A DNA stretch of 64,000 bases, from positions 4,479,226 to 4,543,225 of the forward strand of contig JAQMRL010000021.1 of assembly GCA_035578175.1 (NCBI GenBank). The letters are read 5' to 3'. The notes under the pieces were generated by a model that was not told where the DNA came from, did not search any database, and worked only from the letters and a program-made list of their open reading frames with translations. Both the position numbers and the translations under genes were made by a program. The stretch comes from Catonia carolina (taxonomy: Eukaryota; Arthropoda; Insecta; Hemiptera; Achilidae). Position 1 is the first letter of the stretch; every line of letters begins with the position of its first letter. Below are positions 41,445 through 52,745 of the stretch, piece after piece.

Positions 41445-42286
41445 GACGTAAAAAATATTATTTTTATTTTATAGATAATCACTTATTGTCAACTTCAATA
41501 TACACTTTTTCTATATCCTTACAACGCTCTATGTGAATTTTCCATTGTTGGAAACAGTGCTGGAAGTCATCTTCTGTCAGCTCCTTCAGGACACGTGCCG
41601 GTCAAAAATGTTTGAAATGAAGCTCGCAAAATTGATTGTACTGACACTTTGTACGCGATTGAAAATGACCCAAATTTTTTGGAAACGATAATAACATGTG
41701 ATGAAACGTGGCTTTTACTTATGATCCGGAAATGAAGCGCCAATCCATGCACTGGAAGAGCCGAACTTCATCGAGAGCCAAAAAAGCTCGAACGAGCAAG
41801 TCAAAATTTAAAGCAATGATAATTGTTTTTTTTATATCTATGGGATTGTGTACCTTCACTGGGTTCCTGAAGGTCAACAAATTAATCAATATTACTACCT
41901 TGAGGTACTTTCTAAAACTACGTCAAAGAGTAAGGAAAAACCGCCTCGAAATGTGGAAAGACAAATCATGGGTTCTCCACCAAGACAATGCCAGCTCATT
42001 CCGCGTTATCTGTCAAGAGGTTTGTAGCCAAGTACAGCATCTCAGTGTAAGAACATCCACCTTATTCACCAGATCTTGCACGATGTGACTTCTACCTGTT
42101 CCCTTAGGTGAAATCTGCATTAAAAAGGACAATATATGAGTCTGTGGAAGCTGTAAAAGAGAAAGCGGCACGTGTCCTGAAGGAGCTGAAAGAAGATGAC
42201 TTCCAGCATTGTTTCCAAAAATGGAAAATTCGTATGGAGCGTTGTGGGGATAAAGGGTGTATATTTAAGGTGACAATAAGTGGTTA

Positions 42287-42546
42287 TGTATAATTTTTTT
42301 TTTTTTTAATCCTAATTTGTGTACGTTGCAATCTGTTCAATTGAGAACAATAAGTAACCCCGTGACCCAATGAGATGAGGATGATGTGTATGACATGTAA
42401 ATGAGGTGTAGTCTTGTACAGACCCAGGCCGACCATTCCTGAGAGAGTATGGTTAATTGAACCCCAACCATCAAAGTACACCGGTAACCACTGTCTAGTT
42501 TCAAATCCGAATAAAAGTAACTTGTAAAATAAAAGTAACTGTATAA
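42287..42546 (-). mobile_element. SINE-A, 5'-truncated, with 7 bp TSD
   Basis: Minus-strand copy (42294-42539) lacking the tRNA head. T-run at 42293-42307; TGTATAA at 42287-42293 and 42540-42546. It splits the 3' UTR of the M1 copy. Confidence 0.8.
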
Positions 42547-42689
42547 AATTAAAACAATTTTTTTCAACTTCAGTCTTGATATTTAATAGCCACACCTCGT
42601 ATTTTGTAAACTACATAGTTTTTACAGTCAAACATGACAGTTTAAAAGTTCTTTACGCATTTACATTTTTATCAAGTTGATTAATCAAA

Positions 42690-43150
42690 TAAACCAACAC
42701 GTCCAGTTGTCAGATTGAACGGTACAGTAATCCCACAGAAGGACGAGGTTAAATATCTGGGTTTACATTTAGATCGAAGACTCACGTGGAGAAGTCATAA
42801 TATAAACGAAACGAAAGCAACTTGAGCTGAAGTTGGGTCAATTTTTCTGGCTCTTAGATAGTATCCCTCAACTCTACCTTGAAAATAAAGTACTCGTATA
42901 CAAAGTAATACTCAAACCAGTTTGGATGTATGAGTTAGACCTTTGGGGTACAGCTAGTTCATCAAATATAGAAATACTGCAGCGCTTTCAATCCAAATGG
43001 CCGAGACTAATCAGTGCAGCCCAATGGTACGTAACCAATGAAATACTACACAATTACCTAAACCTGCCCTGCATAAAAAAAGAAATTCTTCACGATAATT
43101 ACGCAAGATGCCTTCGCCTCCCCATGTCAACAGAATTCCCACTGAATAAA
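42690..43150 (+). pseudogene. Jockey-like RT C-terminal fragment
   Basis: Plus strand: VRLNGTVIPQKDEVKYLGLH and LDRRLTWRSH near 42715-42800, then in another frame NKVLVYKVILKPVWMYELDL, WGTASSSNIEILQRFQSKWP and AQWYVTNEILHNYLNLPC. The YLGxxLDRRLTW, KPxWxYGxxLWG and WYVTNxxLHxDLxxP series is typical of Jockey C-termini. A frameshift and stops near 42815 break it. A low-complexity palindrome follows. Confidence 0.75.
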
Positions 43151-43545
43151 AAGAAAAAAAAATTACAAAAAAATCAAAAAAAAAAAATTAAAAAAAAATT
43201 TTTAAGAAACGCTATTATTTAACAATTAATCAAAAAGAAATGAACTAAAAAGAAAAAAAGAAAAAAATTTACAAAAAAAAAAATCACAGACATTACAGTT
43301 AAAAATAAAAGGGTGGCGCATTAATATATATAATATTTTACAACGAATATTTTACAATAAATATTATATACATTAATGCGCCACGCTTTTATTTTTAACT
43401 GTAATGTCTGTGATTTTTTTTTTGTAAATTTTTTTCTTTTTTTCTTTTTAGTTCATTTCTTTTTGATTAATTGTTAAATAATAGCGTTTCTTAAATTTAT
43501 TTTTTTAATTTTTTTTTTTTTTGATTTTTTTGTAATATTTTTTGT
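43150..43545. repeat. long A/T-rich palindrome, near-perfect core
   Basis: 43200-43336 and 43361-43496 are inverted copies of about 137 bp, including non-simple sequence (GGTGGCGCATTAATATATAT / TTAATGCGCCACGC, CACAGACATTACAGTTAAAA), with a ~24 bp loop. Poorer matching extends the arms to ~185 bp. A degenerate direct repeat of the right arm follows at 43535-43650. There is no target duplication or coding. Confidence 0.8.
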
Positions 43546-43650
43546 AAATTTTTTTTATTTTTTTATTTTTAGTTAATTTTTTTAAGTAATTGTTAAATAA
43601 AGGCATTTTTAAATTTTTTTTTTTTATTTTTTTTTAAATTTTAAAATTTT

Positions 43651-44029
43651 TTTTTACAAACACCTCCACAGCGTATTGTCATCGAAGATAAACAAGTGTG
43701 CAAAGTTTGATTCATATTGATACGGTAGAAGTATTAAAATTTTAAGTTGCAAGATTTGATGGATCCAAGAGTAAGTTAAATAAAAGCGTTTAATAAAAAT
43801 ACAAAAGAGCCGCTCCTAATTCCACCTATCCCTTAATATAAATTGTTACAACTCACCAATAAATTCTTAAATTACTTCCATTAAAGTCCCACTTCCAATT
43901 CCCCAAGAAACAGAATCCAATTTCCTAATTAAATTCTATAAAATTCCCCCTGAATTCCACGAGGTTGCATTTACTCTGTGAAATTGTTCCCCGAGCGACC
44001 AAGTGTTCCTTAACACGATGTCGCCATCA
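43651..44029. other. no recognisable feature
   Basis: Non-coding sequence of less extreme base composition between the palindrome and an RT scrap. No family recognised. Confidence 0.4.
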
Positions 44030-44215
44030 TAGGGCTTGTTAGCCCTCTCAAACTGGATTCTGGAAGAAGAAATTAAACAACATAGCGAAAAACATTTACA
44101 AAGACTAAAAGACCATCAGAATCAATTAGCAATTAACCTCCTTGACAACAGCGAAGATACTCACAGACTGAAACGTTTTAAACCATTAGACATACCTTTA
44201 CGATTTTGTTAATCA
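44030..44215 (+). pseudogene. Jockey-like RT tail
   Basis: Plus strand reads LALSNWILEEEIKQHSEKHL, then RLKDHQNQLAINLLDNSEDT and HRLKRFKPLDIP before TAA at about 44211. It matches the end of the fragment at 50640-51145 (NYLAVNLLDNSEEIRRLQR). It may be the tail of the 42690 copy separated by the palindrome, or a separate insertion. Confidence 0.6.
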
Positions 44216-44388
44216 TTTAAACATTTTTTTTCTTTTCTACTTTAACTCCTAATCATCGTCATCTCATAATCGGCGTCGTTTTCATCTCTATCATCGTCAT
44301 TGTCATCTCGAGCTTCAACAACTTTGTGTTTCAAGATGTTGATTCACAGTTCATCAAGTTTGATTTTGTACATATATTTTTACTTTCT

Positions 44389-45347
44389 CTTGCCTATATG
44401 AATATATAGGAAGGAAAGTATCGTTTTCATGTCGATTTTTCGAAATCGAGTTTTCACCGGATCTATACGTTTTCAGACCCCCTGAACCCAAAAAACATGT
44501 TTTTAGCGATTGGTCTGTGTGTGTGTCTGTGTGTGTGTCTGTGTGTGTGTGTGTGTGTCTGTGTGTGAACAGAATATCTCAAGAACGGAACATCGTACGA
44601 ACTTGAAACTTGAAACTTAAGTTATGTACCACTACCGGACACGATACGAACATTTTCATCAAAATCGGTCAACCGAAAGTGGTAGTTTATTCGTGTAATT
44701 TTTAACTTTTTTGCGATTTTCTCAAAAACTGGTCCTACGATTTTTTTTAAAATCGCCTAGTTTACTCAATTTTTTATTCTCTACAAGATAGGGTAGGCGT
44801 TATGTTTGCTGAAATTCTGGGTGAGGCTGTTTTCACGTAAAAACGTTGTTTTTTTAAGATTACAGCTTTATTATGCATTTTAGCGCAAAACTATATATAA
44901 TAAAAGTTGTAGAGAATTAAGAATTCTACAACTTTTATTTTAAACAATTTTTTGTATAACGCTTAGTTTAGCGGTAATTTGCAATTTTCTGTTTTTTTTC
45001 ACGAAAATGTGTGAAAAATTGATTTTTTTAAGATTTCGGCCTTAGTATGCATTTTACGACAAAACTGTACATAACTAAATTTATAGAAAATTAAAAGATC
45101 TACAACTTTTGTTTAGAGTATTTTTCTCTACAGAGCCTAGTTTAGCGTAAAAGCGTGATTTTCCGTATTTTTAAGCCAAACTGAGTTCGATTGTCATTTT
45201 GCGTCATTCACTCATGATTAAAATAAGGTTATGTTTTTGAGGTTAGTTTTTGTTTATTTCTAATATTTTATTAATAATGTTAGGTTTATTATTAATCATT
45301 TGCATTGGCAAGAGAAAGTTGTGTGAGTGTTTCACACCAGATTTTTT
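44389..45347 (+). mobile_element. HLN1, full-length copy
   Basis: Complete plus-strand copy: ACTTTCTCTTGCC at 44392, interrupted GT tract at 44516-44567, GGCAAGAGAAAGT at 45307-45319, 3' hairpin and CAGATTTTTT end. Confidence 0.85.
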
Positions 45348-45479
45348 CTTCACAGTTTAGTCTTTTTCAAACACACTACTGAGTGTGGTTTGTGTTTCAA
45401 TTCTAACGACTTTACTCAGTTCCTCTCATATTTGCTTAAAGTTATTGCATTTATTAACTAATAACAAAAGAAATACTAA

Positions 45480-45672
45480 ATGCCGGCCGCATTGGCGCAG
45501 TTGGTAACGTGCTCGCCTCTCATCATGTGGTCCTGGGTTCGAATCCCACTCAGGCACGGCATATTTTCATACGTTACAAAAAATCATTTCATCCTCCATT
45601 GTAAACAGTTACACCCCAACGTCGACGCTGATGACCTTGATGTTGATGCGACGTTAAATAAATTTAAAAAAA
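45480..45672 (+). mobile_element. SINE-B, full-length copy
   Basis: Head GCCGGCCGCATTGGCGCAGT with A box, B-box GGTTCGAATCC at about 45535, body ending GACGTTAAATAAA and a short A-rich tail. Likely TSD ATACTAAAT / ATTCTAAAT. A 67-codon frame across the tRNA part is incidental. Confidence 0.8.
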
Positions 45673-45680
45673 ATATATTC

Positions 45681-46138
45681 TAAATTAACTTAGCGGGAAA
45701 CGGAGGAGGGCTAACAGTCACAATTTTATTATAAAGAAACTCTTAAATAAAAGTGGAAAGCATGATTTTACTTTTATTTGAAATAATTTAAATAAATATA
45801 TCATAAAATAAAATAATAAAATAGTTTTGATGAAGTAAAAATCAATGACCTCAATAGTTAGTGATCTCATAATCGCTATTGATTATTCAGACAAATCCAA
45901 GGATCTATCAGTCATAATGTCTTCCTGTAGGACTGTTTAAAAGAAGTAGAAAGGATAAAAGGAAAACAACAATTAAACAAATTTAAGATTATTCGATTGT
46001 AAATCCGGTTTTTAAATATTATGAAATTACGGGGAAAAATTATTATAAATTTATTATTAAAATGTGCGGAAAATGTTTTGGGTGGTGGTTCTTTACATAA
46101 GAGTTAGGTTAATCTCGGATACATTAATCTCGAGTAAG
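45681..46138. other. no recognisable feature
   Basis: AT-rich, non-coding, no family recognised. Confidence 0.45.
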
Positions 46139-46212
46139 TACAGTCGAATTTCCGTATAGCGAATCATCACAGGATTTCCGAAAAAGTTCATTAAATAGCA
46201 AAAAACTGTATA

Positions 46213-46951
46213 GTAAAACCTCACTAATTCGGACTTCACTAATTCGGAATTCGCGATATTTCGGACTACTCCAAGAAGAGCAGCTTTTTAAATTTTTTTA
46301 GACGTTTTTTAGTTGAAAATTAATAAAGTGCTACTTCAAAAATAATAGCTTTTAACTGTCTAATAAAAAGTGTTTCATCCTGTAATACATTATTGGTTAC
46401 TCAGTGAAGAAAACGTTCCACAATTTAAGCTAGTGAAGTAAGAAACCCCATAGACGAACTTATTGAATTTGCAGACTTCAATCCGGAATTCAATGACTAT
46501 TATCTTGTCCTGAGAGAGATGCGCCAACAAGTTATAAGAAAAGAATGTAGCAAAGAATCACAGAAAAAAATAACAAGTTTTTTTTCTAAGCAACCTCAAA
46601 TGATCCCTGAGGATATTTGTCAACCCTCTACTTCAACAAGTGCCAAATAATTGGTACGTAAGTACAGTGTTTTAATTAAATATCATTTTACACCGGACAT
46701 TTATTATTTAACAATATTTTTACTACCGTAAATATTTTTATTTCTATACTTTTAACTTTGTTGTTTTTCAATATACTGTACTGTAAATTCATTAAACATC
46801 GATATTTCAGACAAGTAACGTTTATTTTTTAATTTTAATTGCCTAAATTATTAAATTTTTAGATGTAAACAAATATTCGCGATAATTCGGACTTTAAATA
46901 ATTCGGACTTCACTTCCCCCCAATTAGTCCGAATTGGTGAGGTTTTACTGT
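46213..46951 (+). mobile_element. pogo/Tigger-like relic
   Basis: Inverted ends AGTAAAACCTCACTAATTCG (left) and the complement of CGAATTGGTGAGGTTTTACT (right), with TA-rich flanks. Inside, 46440-46650 encodes IDELIEFADFNPEFNDYYLV, RQQVIRKECSKESQKKITSF and a FSKQP end before a stop. A helical C-terminus finishing in K-I-T-x-F-F is typical of Tigger/CENP-B-like transposases. The catalytic domain is absent. A second pogo-type end (CAGTCGAATTTCCGTATAGC, 46142) just outside suggests nesting. Confidence 0.6.
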
Positions 46952-46959
46952 ACTATAGA

Positions 46960-47190
46960 ATAATCCACTTACTGACGGCGTATACCTTTATTTAGCTACC
47001 TTTATACCTTTAGCTACTTTTTAGCTACCATTATTGCATATACATTATTGGTAGACAAACATTTCGTGATTTTTCAAAACGGTGGATAGTGATTTGCTGG
47101 TATCCCGAAACAATTAGCTTGATGTTTCTTTTTTCCAGCTTTGTTCACTTCCGCAATAATTTGTAACGGCGTATAGCTACCTTTATTGCA
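46960..47190 (-). other. possible pogo N-terminal scrap and repeats
   Basis: The sequence GGCGTATANCTACCTTTATTG... is present twice (about 46979 and 47168). The minus strand near 47080-47150 reads like a pogo-type N-terminus (GKKKHQ, FGIPANHYPPF). This is weak and may be the interior of the outer pogo-like element. Confidence 0.25.
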
Positions 47191-47194
47191 TATA

Positions 47195-47776
47195 CGAGGG
47201 TTATCCAGAAAATAACCTCCGTTTTGAAATAAAAAGTAAACGAGTGAAGATACAAAAACTTTATTATATACATATTAAAACTACAGTTTTTCTCTATTTT
47301 TCAACATAGTCGCCAAACAGATTCAAGCACTTGTCGTACCTTGGAACAGTCTTTGAAATACCCTCTGCATAAAAATCTGCCGCCTGTGAATGTAGTCAAC
47401 CATTCACGGCGTTTTGAAGCTCTTCGTCATTTGCGAACCGCTGAGATGCAAGCCACCGTTTCATGTTCGGGAACAGGTGAAAATCACTAGGAGCCAAGTC
47501 CGGGCTGTATGGGTGATGATTGAAAACGTCCCATTTAAACTTGGCCAAAAGTTCATTTGTTCTTCGAGCTGTATGAGGGCGAGCGTTGTCATCCACAAAC
47601 ACAACACCACGTGTCAGAAGGCCACGACGCTTGTTTTCGATCATCCCCCATACAGCCCGGACTTGGCTCCTAGTGACATTCACCTGTTCCCGAACATGAA
47701 GCGGTGACTTGCATCTCAGCGGTTCGAAAATAACAAAGAGCTTCAAAACGCCGTGAATGGTTGGCTACATTCACAG
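47195..47776 (-). mobile_element. mariner M3, 3' end followed by its own inverted copy
   Basis: TA (47193-47194) then the terminal repeat CGAGGGTTATCCAGAAAATA. The minus strand encodes a mariner C-terminal half: GVVFVDDNARPHTARRTNEL (second Asp) and YSPDLAPSDFHLFPNMKRWL (third Asp, 34 residues on), ending YDKCLNLFGDYVEK. At 47643 the sequence flips: 47643-47776 is the C-terminal region again, in the plus orientation, so the 3' end is present twice inverted. The outer end of the second copy is lost. Confidence 0.8.
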
Positions 47777-48686
47777 TGAATTACATTCAAATAAGTGATA
47801 ATTAGAAGGAGCAAGATCGGGACTATATGGAGGATGAGCCAGTACTTCAAAATTGAGTTTCTGGAGCGTTTCGGCAGTGTGGGCAGCAGTATGCAGATGG
47901 GCGTTGTCGTGCAACAACACAACACCTTTTGACAGCAGTCCTCGGCGTTTGCTTCAAATTGCAGGCTTTAGCTTGGCAGTAAGCACCTCACTGTAACGTA
48001 CACTGTTTATTGTTGTGCCTCTTTCCTGATAATGTTCCAGTACTGGACCTTGTGAGTCCCAAAAAAACCGTAAGCATCAGTTTTCCTGCGGACGGTTGGG
48101 TCTTGAATTTTTTTCTTGCACGGCGAATTTGGATGTTTCCATTCCATACTCTGCCGATTACTCTCCGGCTCGAAATGACGGATCCATGTTTCGTCACCAG
48201 TAATGATCCTGTCTAAGAGGTTGTCCCGTTCGTTACCATAGCGATTCAAATGTTTTTTGCAGATGTCCATGCGCGTTTGTTTATGCAACAGTGTCAGTTC
48301 TTTAAGGACTCATCTTTCACAAAATTTATGAAACCTAAGTGTGTTGTGAATGATTTCGTAGGCAGAACCGTGGCTAATTTGCAGACGATGTGCCATTTCG
48401 TCAATAGTTACTCGTCTGTTTAAGAGAATCATTTCTCGTGAACGCTCAATGTTTTCCTCATTTACGGCGGTAAACGGTCGTCCGGCTCTTTCATCGTGCG
48501 TAACACTTGTGAGACCAGTTTTGAATTTTTCAATCCATTCGTAGACACTCCTTGTGGCAAAACACTGTTCCCGTACTGTACCGAAAGTCTTCTATGAATT
48601 TCAGCCCCTGATACACCTTCCAACCACAAAAAACGGATCACTGAACGTTGCTCTTCTTTGGAGCAAACAGAAAGCGGAGCAGCCAT
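47777..48686 (-). pseudogene. mariner M4 transposase, frameshifted, 3'-truncated
   Basis: The minus strand from ATG at 48686 encodes APLSVCSKEEQRSVIRFLW and EIHRRLSVQYG (N-terminal HTH), TPGRRF-type linker sequence, then ITGDETWIRHFEPESNRQS (first Asp), VVLLHDNAHLHTAAHTAE (second) and HPPYSPDLAPSNYHLFE, where the third Asp is replaced by Asn. It is cut at 47777 next to M3. Several frameshifts; a dead copy of a different lineage from M1-M3. Confidence 0.75.
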
Positions 48687-48744
48687 GATTAACAGCACGA
48701 CAGCGATAACGAAACTGACGTAGCAGCTTGAAACTGGCATACAT

Positions 48745-49533
48745 AAAATCTGGTGTGAAACACTCACACAACTTTCTCTTGCCAATGCAAATGATTAATA
48801 ATAAACCTAACATTATTAATAAAATATTAGAAATAAACAAAAACTAACCTCAAAAACATAACCTTATTTTAATCATGAGTGAATGACGCAAAATGACAAT
48901 CGAACTCAGTTTGGCTTAAAAATACGGAAAATCACGCTTTCACGCTAAACTAGGCTCTGTAGAGAAAAATTCTCTAAACAAAAGTTGTAGATCTTTTAAT
49001 TTTCTATAAATTTGATTATGTACACTTTTGTCGTAAAATGCATACTAAGGCCGAAATCTTAAAAAAATCAATTTTTCACACATTTTCGTGAGAAAAAAAA
49101 CAGAAAATCGCTAATTACCGCTAAACTAAGCGTTATACAAAAAATTGTTTGAAATAAAAGTTGTAGAATTTTACATTTTCTACAACTTTTGTTATATAAC
49201 GTTTTGCGCTAAAATGCATATTAAAGCCGCAATCTTAAAAAGAAAATGTTTTTACGTAAAAACAGCCTCACGCAGAATTTCAGCAAACATGGCGCCTACC
49301 CTATCTTGTAGAGAATAAAACATTGAGTAAACCAGGCGACTTTAAAAAAAATTGTAGGACTAGTTTTTGAGAAAATCGCAAAAAAGTGAAAAATTATACG
49401 AATAAACTATTACTTCCGGTTGACCGATTTTGATGAAAATGTTCGTGTCGGGTCCGGTAGTGATATGTAACTTAAGTTTCAAGTTTCAAGTTCGTACGAT
49501 GTTCCGTTCTTGAGATATTCTGTTCACACACAC

Positions 49534-49574
<41 letters not shown>

Positions 49575-49710
49575 GACCAATAGCTAAAAACATGTGTTGT
49601 TGGGTTCAGGGGGTCTGAAAACGTATAGATCCGGTGAAAACTCGATTTCGAAAAATCGACATGAAAACAATACTTTCCTTCCTATATATTCATATAGGCA
49701 AGAGAAAGTA
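48745..49710 (-). mobile_element. HLN1, full-length copy
   Basis: Complete minus-strand copy with both subterminal repeats and 3' hairpin. The microsatellite (49526-49573) is mixed AC/GC. Confidence 0.85.
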
Positions 49711-50138
49711 ATAAACAAACCATACGTCATCAACGCAAAACGACAGTACTACCAACATAAACAAAAATATAACTAAATTGCGGATAATAATTGACTTATC
49801 CTCGTATATAATTTTTTTTTTAAATTTCAAACTGGCAATAGTAATCTATTTTCCCCATTGCTGAATTTCTTAACACTTTCCAGTCTACCATTTTTTTCAC
49901 GACTATGCACTACAGATTAAAGTAAATTTAACACATCTTGCACTATAGACTGACGTTTTTCAACTTTTTCAAAAAATCAGTGTGCAGTCACTTAAGTTCG
50001 TATCAACAAGGGTATTATATGAAAATAAAGTTTGAAATTTGCTCTTTTTAACCATATATTTTGTTTAAGTCAATTATTAAGTTATTTATAAAATAATACT
50101 ATTTACAATTACTCTAATTTACACATTTCCGAAAAATT

Positions 50139-50330
50139 TTATATGAAACTTATATCAATATCGCTTTCATTCTCCGCAGGGTCGTATGATTCATCAATGT
50201 CCGTGTCATCTAATTCCGACCCAGAATCTTCTGTAAAACTATCTAATGCATTTCTAGACAACGTTTCATGAAATGTACAATAGCACAATAACAGTAAAAC
50301 ACATACACTGCAAACAACGTAGCCTTGCAA
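50139..50330 (-). pseudogene. piggyBac-like transposase, acidic N-terminus
   Basis: The minus-strand frame is rich in Asp/Glu/Ser: FTEDSGSELDDTDIDESYD and PAENESDID. It resembles the remnant at 7904-8095 in composition and in its TTAA-flanked setting. No DDE domain found. The hydrophobic stretch upstream in the same frame is probably leader read-through. Confidence 0.4.
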
Positions 50331-50639
50331 CCAGCTACGTCGGTACTCGGTAGTAGACGCTACGGTTCGATGTCGCGCATTAAGTAGTGGTCGATAGTTC
50401 GTCGATATATCAGAAAATACTAATCGATTCGGTCAACTATCGCTGTAGGTAAACGGAGAACAAAGTGAACTAAATTTTTTTTTTTTTTTTTTTTCAAACA
50501 CTGCTTAATCTACAATCTGTTCGCAAGGAACAATGAATAGATGAGTGGTAGAGTCTATTAACTGGCTTGTTGAAGAAGAACTCATTAGTTCTTCTCCATT
50601 TTACAAAATAAATATATAATCACTTTAAAAAAAAAGTTT

Positions 50640-51145
50640 TTTTTTTACAATGAATATAGTTACGTTGGTTGTGTTTTAAAACAAGTCTGTCGTGTGAATT
50701 CTTTGTAAACGTCGAATTTCTTCACTGTTGTCGAGGAGGTTCACCGCTAAATAATTTGTGTGGCTATTAAGTCTTGTATGATACCTCGAAGAAAATCTTG
50801 AGATTTCATCCGTGATGGTTGGTATGTTCAAGTCTCGTTGAATGATCCTGTTGGTGACATACCACGGAGAGTCCGTGATTGTCCGGAGAAATTTCGTTTG
50901 AAAACGTTGAATTATGGCAACGCTTGACTTTGTCGCCGTTCCCCAAAGTTGTATCCCGTAAGTCGAAATTGGTTTCAGAATAGTCTTGTAAATTGTTAGT
51001 TTGTTCGTTAACGATAATTTAGAATTTTTGTGTAACATCCAATAAAGTTTATAAAATTTGTAATTTAGTTGTTTCCTCTTATTCTAGATGTGTGTTTTCC
51101 AAGTTAGTCGACGATCTAGATGCATTCCAAGGTAGAACTAAATAA
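50640..51145 (-). pseudogene. Jockey-like RT C-terminal fragment
   Basis: The minus strand (51145 to about 50676) reads LGMHLDRRLTWKTHI, KLYWMLHKNSKLSLTNKLTI, KTILKPISTYGIQLWGTATK, SSVAIIQRFQTKFLRTITDS, PWYVTNRIIQRDLNIPTITD and NYLAVNLLDNSEEIRRLQRI. Only the first segment needs a frame change. An A-rich tail lies near 50620-50650. It is the best-preserved of four Jockey-type C-termini here and a useful reference for the decayed ones. Confidence 0.8.
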
Positions 51146-51504
51146 CGGTGAAAACGGGAAACGGATAGCGTAAGGGGGTAGCCACATTTATAACAATGTG
51201 AAAGAAGCAAACGTATGAGATACGTTTGCCGTCTAGGGATGTATATTGACGTGCCCGTATGACATACGTTTACCGTCACTCAGTGTATATCATCACGGCC
51301 GTATCACGTACGGTTGTCGTCTCGAAAGTGTTAAATGTCTAAAATTGTTCCATTTTGTCTGTTACAACAGTATAAAAATTGAAACTTTGGGCTCAGAAAT
51401 ACGCAAAACGTGTTTTTAAGATGTGTATAATTTTTTTTTCCCGGGTGACGACCCCCGGACCCCTCGGTCCCTCCCAAACTTGATGTTAAATCCACCATTG
51501 ATCC

Positions 51505-51760
51505 TCGAGGGCAAGCGGAGACCTGGGCGAAGAAATCCTCATGGTTCAACAACATTAAAAGATACCATAAGGTTTCCTACAAAGGTATTACAACCATAGA
51601 ATAAAAATGGTTACAATGTTAAGCTATAATTAACCGTAAGATTAATATAATAATAATTATAGCTTGACTAACATGAGTTAAAAGTTATATACATTACAAA
51701 TTTCGGTGTAACATAAATTCAGACAATAAAACAAAATATTGAAATGACAAACAAACAAAA
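51505..51760 (+). repeat. local duplication, copy 1 (uninterrupted)
   Basis: Matches 52770-52918 plus 54271-54370 (for example GGTTTCCTACAAAG, ATTACAACCATAGAATAAAA, TTACAAATTTCGGTGTA). It contains the uninterrupted ATATAATAATAATTATAGCT, which is the empty site for mariner M5 in copy 2. Confidence 0.85.
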
Positions 51761-51762
51761 TA

Positions 51763-51895
51763 TTACTTTCTCTTGCCTTTATGAATATACAGGAAGGAAA
51801 GTATTGTTTTCATGTCGATTTTTTGAAATCGAGTTTTCACTGGATCTACACGTTTTCAGACCCCCTGAACCCAAAAAACATGTTTTTAGCGATTG

Positions 51896-51958
<63 letters not shown>

Positions 51959-52745
51959 CAAAATATCTCAAGAACGGAACATCGTACGAACTTGAAACTT
52001 GAAACTTAAGTTACATACCACTACCGGACCCGACACGAACATTTTCATCAAAATCGGTCAACCGAAAGTAGTAGTTTATTCGTGTAATTTTTCACTTTTA
52101 TGCGTTTTTCTCAAAAACTGGTCCTACGATGTTTTTTTTTAAAATCGCCTCGTTCACTAAATTTTTTATGCTCTACAAGATAGGGTAGGTGCCATGTTTG
52201 CTGAAATTCTTGGTAAGGCTGTTTTCACGTAAAAAAAGTGTTTTTTTAAGATTGCGGCTTTAATATGCATTTTAGCGCAAAAAATTATACAATAAAAAAT
52301 GTAGAAAATTAAAAATCTACAACTTTTAATTCAAACATTTTTTTGTATAAAGCTTAGTTTAGCGATAATTAGCAATTTTCTGGTTTTTTTTCTCAGGAAA
52401 ACGTGTGAAAAATCGATTTTTTTTAAAGATTTCGGCCTTAGTATGCATTTTACGACAAAAGTGTATATAATAAATATTATAGGAAATTAAAAGATGTACA
52501 ACTTTTATTTAAAGCATTTTTCTCTACAGAGCCTAGTTTAGTGTGAAATAGTGATTTTCCGTATTTTTAAGCCAAACTGAGGTTGATTTTCATTTTGCGT
52601 TTTTCACTTATGATTAAAATTAGGTTATGTTTTTGAGGTTAGTTTTTTGTTTATTTCCAATGTTTTATTACTAATGTTAGGTTATATTGGTCATTATTTA
52701 CATTGGCAAGAGAAAGTTGTGAGAGTGTTTCACACCATATTTTTT
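51763..52745 (+). mobile_element. HLN1, full-length copy
   Basis: Complete plus-strand copy with (GT)n at 51899-51955. It lies between the two copies of the local duplication. 3' hairpin at 52720-52737. Confidence 0.85.

Larger units (their letters stand above)
41306..42599 (+). mobile_element. mariner M1 with duplicated 3' ends, longest copy
   Basis: TA at 41304-41305 and 42600-42601. The left arm (41306 to about 41600) is the antisense 3' end. It then joins sense sequence further upstream in the gene than in the other M1 copies, starting near GTCAAAAATGTTTGAAATGA at 41601, and continues to the 3' end. So this copy has a different breakpoint. Coding blocks (CDETWLL-like at 41702, WKDKSWVLHQDNA at about 41959, MKSALK...) are broken by stops. 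Two SINE insertions lie inside. Confidence 0.85.
49874..51330 (-). mobile_element. second piggyBac-like relic
   Basis: TTAA at 49870-49873 and 51331-51334. The ends CACTTTCCAGTC and the complement of GACTTTCGAGACG-type sequence (GTCTCGAAAGTG) share CACTTTC with the element at 6180. The right subterminal region (51205-51322) has three ~36 bp repeats built on CGTATGAxATACGTTTGCCGTC-type palindromes. It holds an acidic transposase remnant and a Jockey-like insertion. Confidence 0.6.

Noticed and set aside
47195..48686. M3 and M4 as one mariner gene
   Set aside because: Both segments contain their own second-Asp and third-Asp blocks (DDNARPHTA versus HDNAHLHTA), so they overlap in content and must be two different elements side by side.
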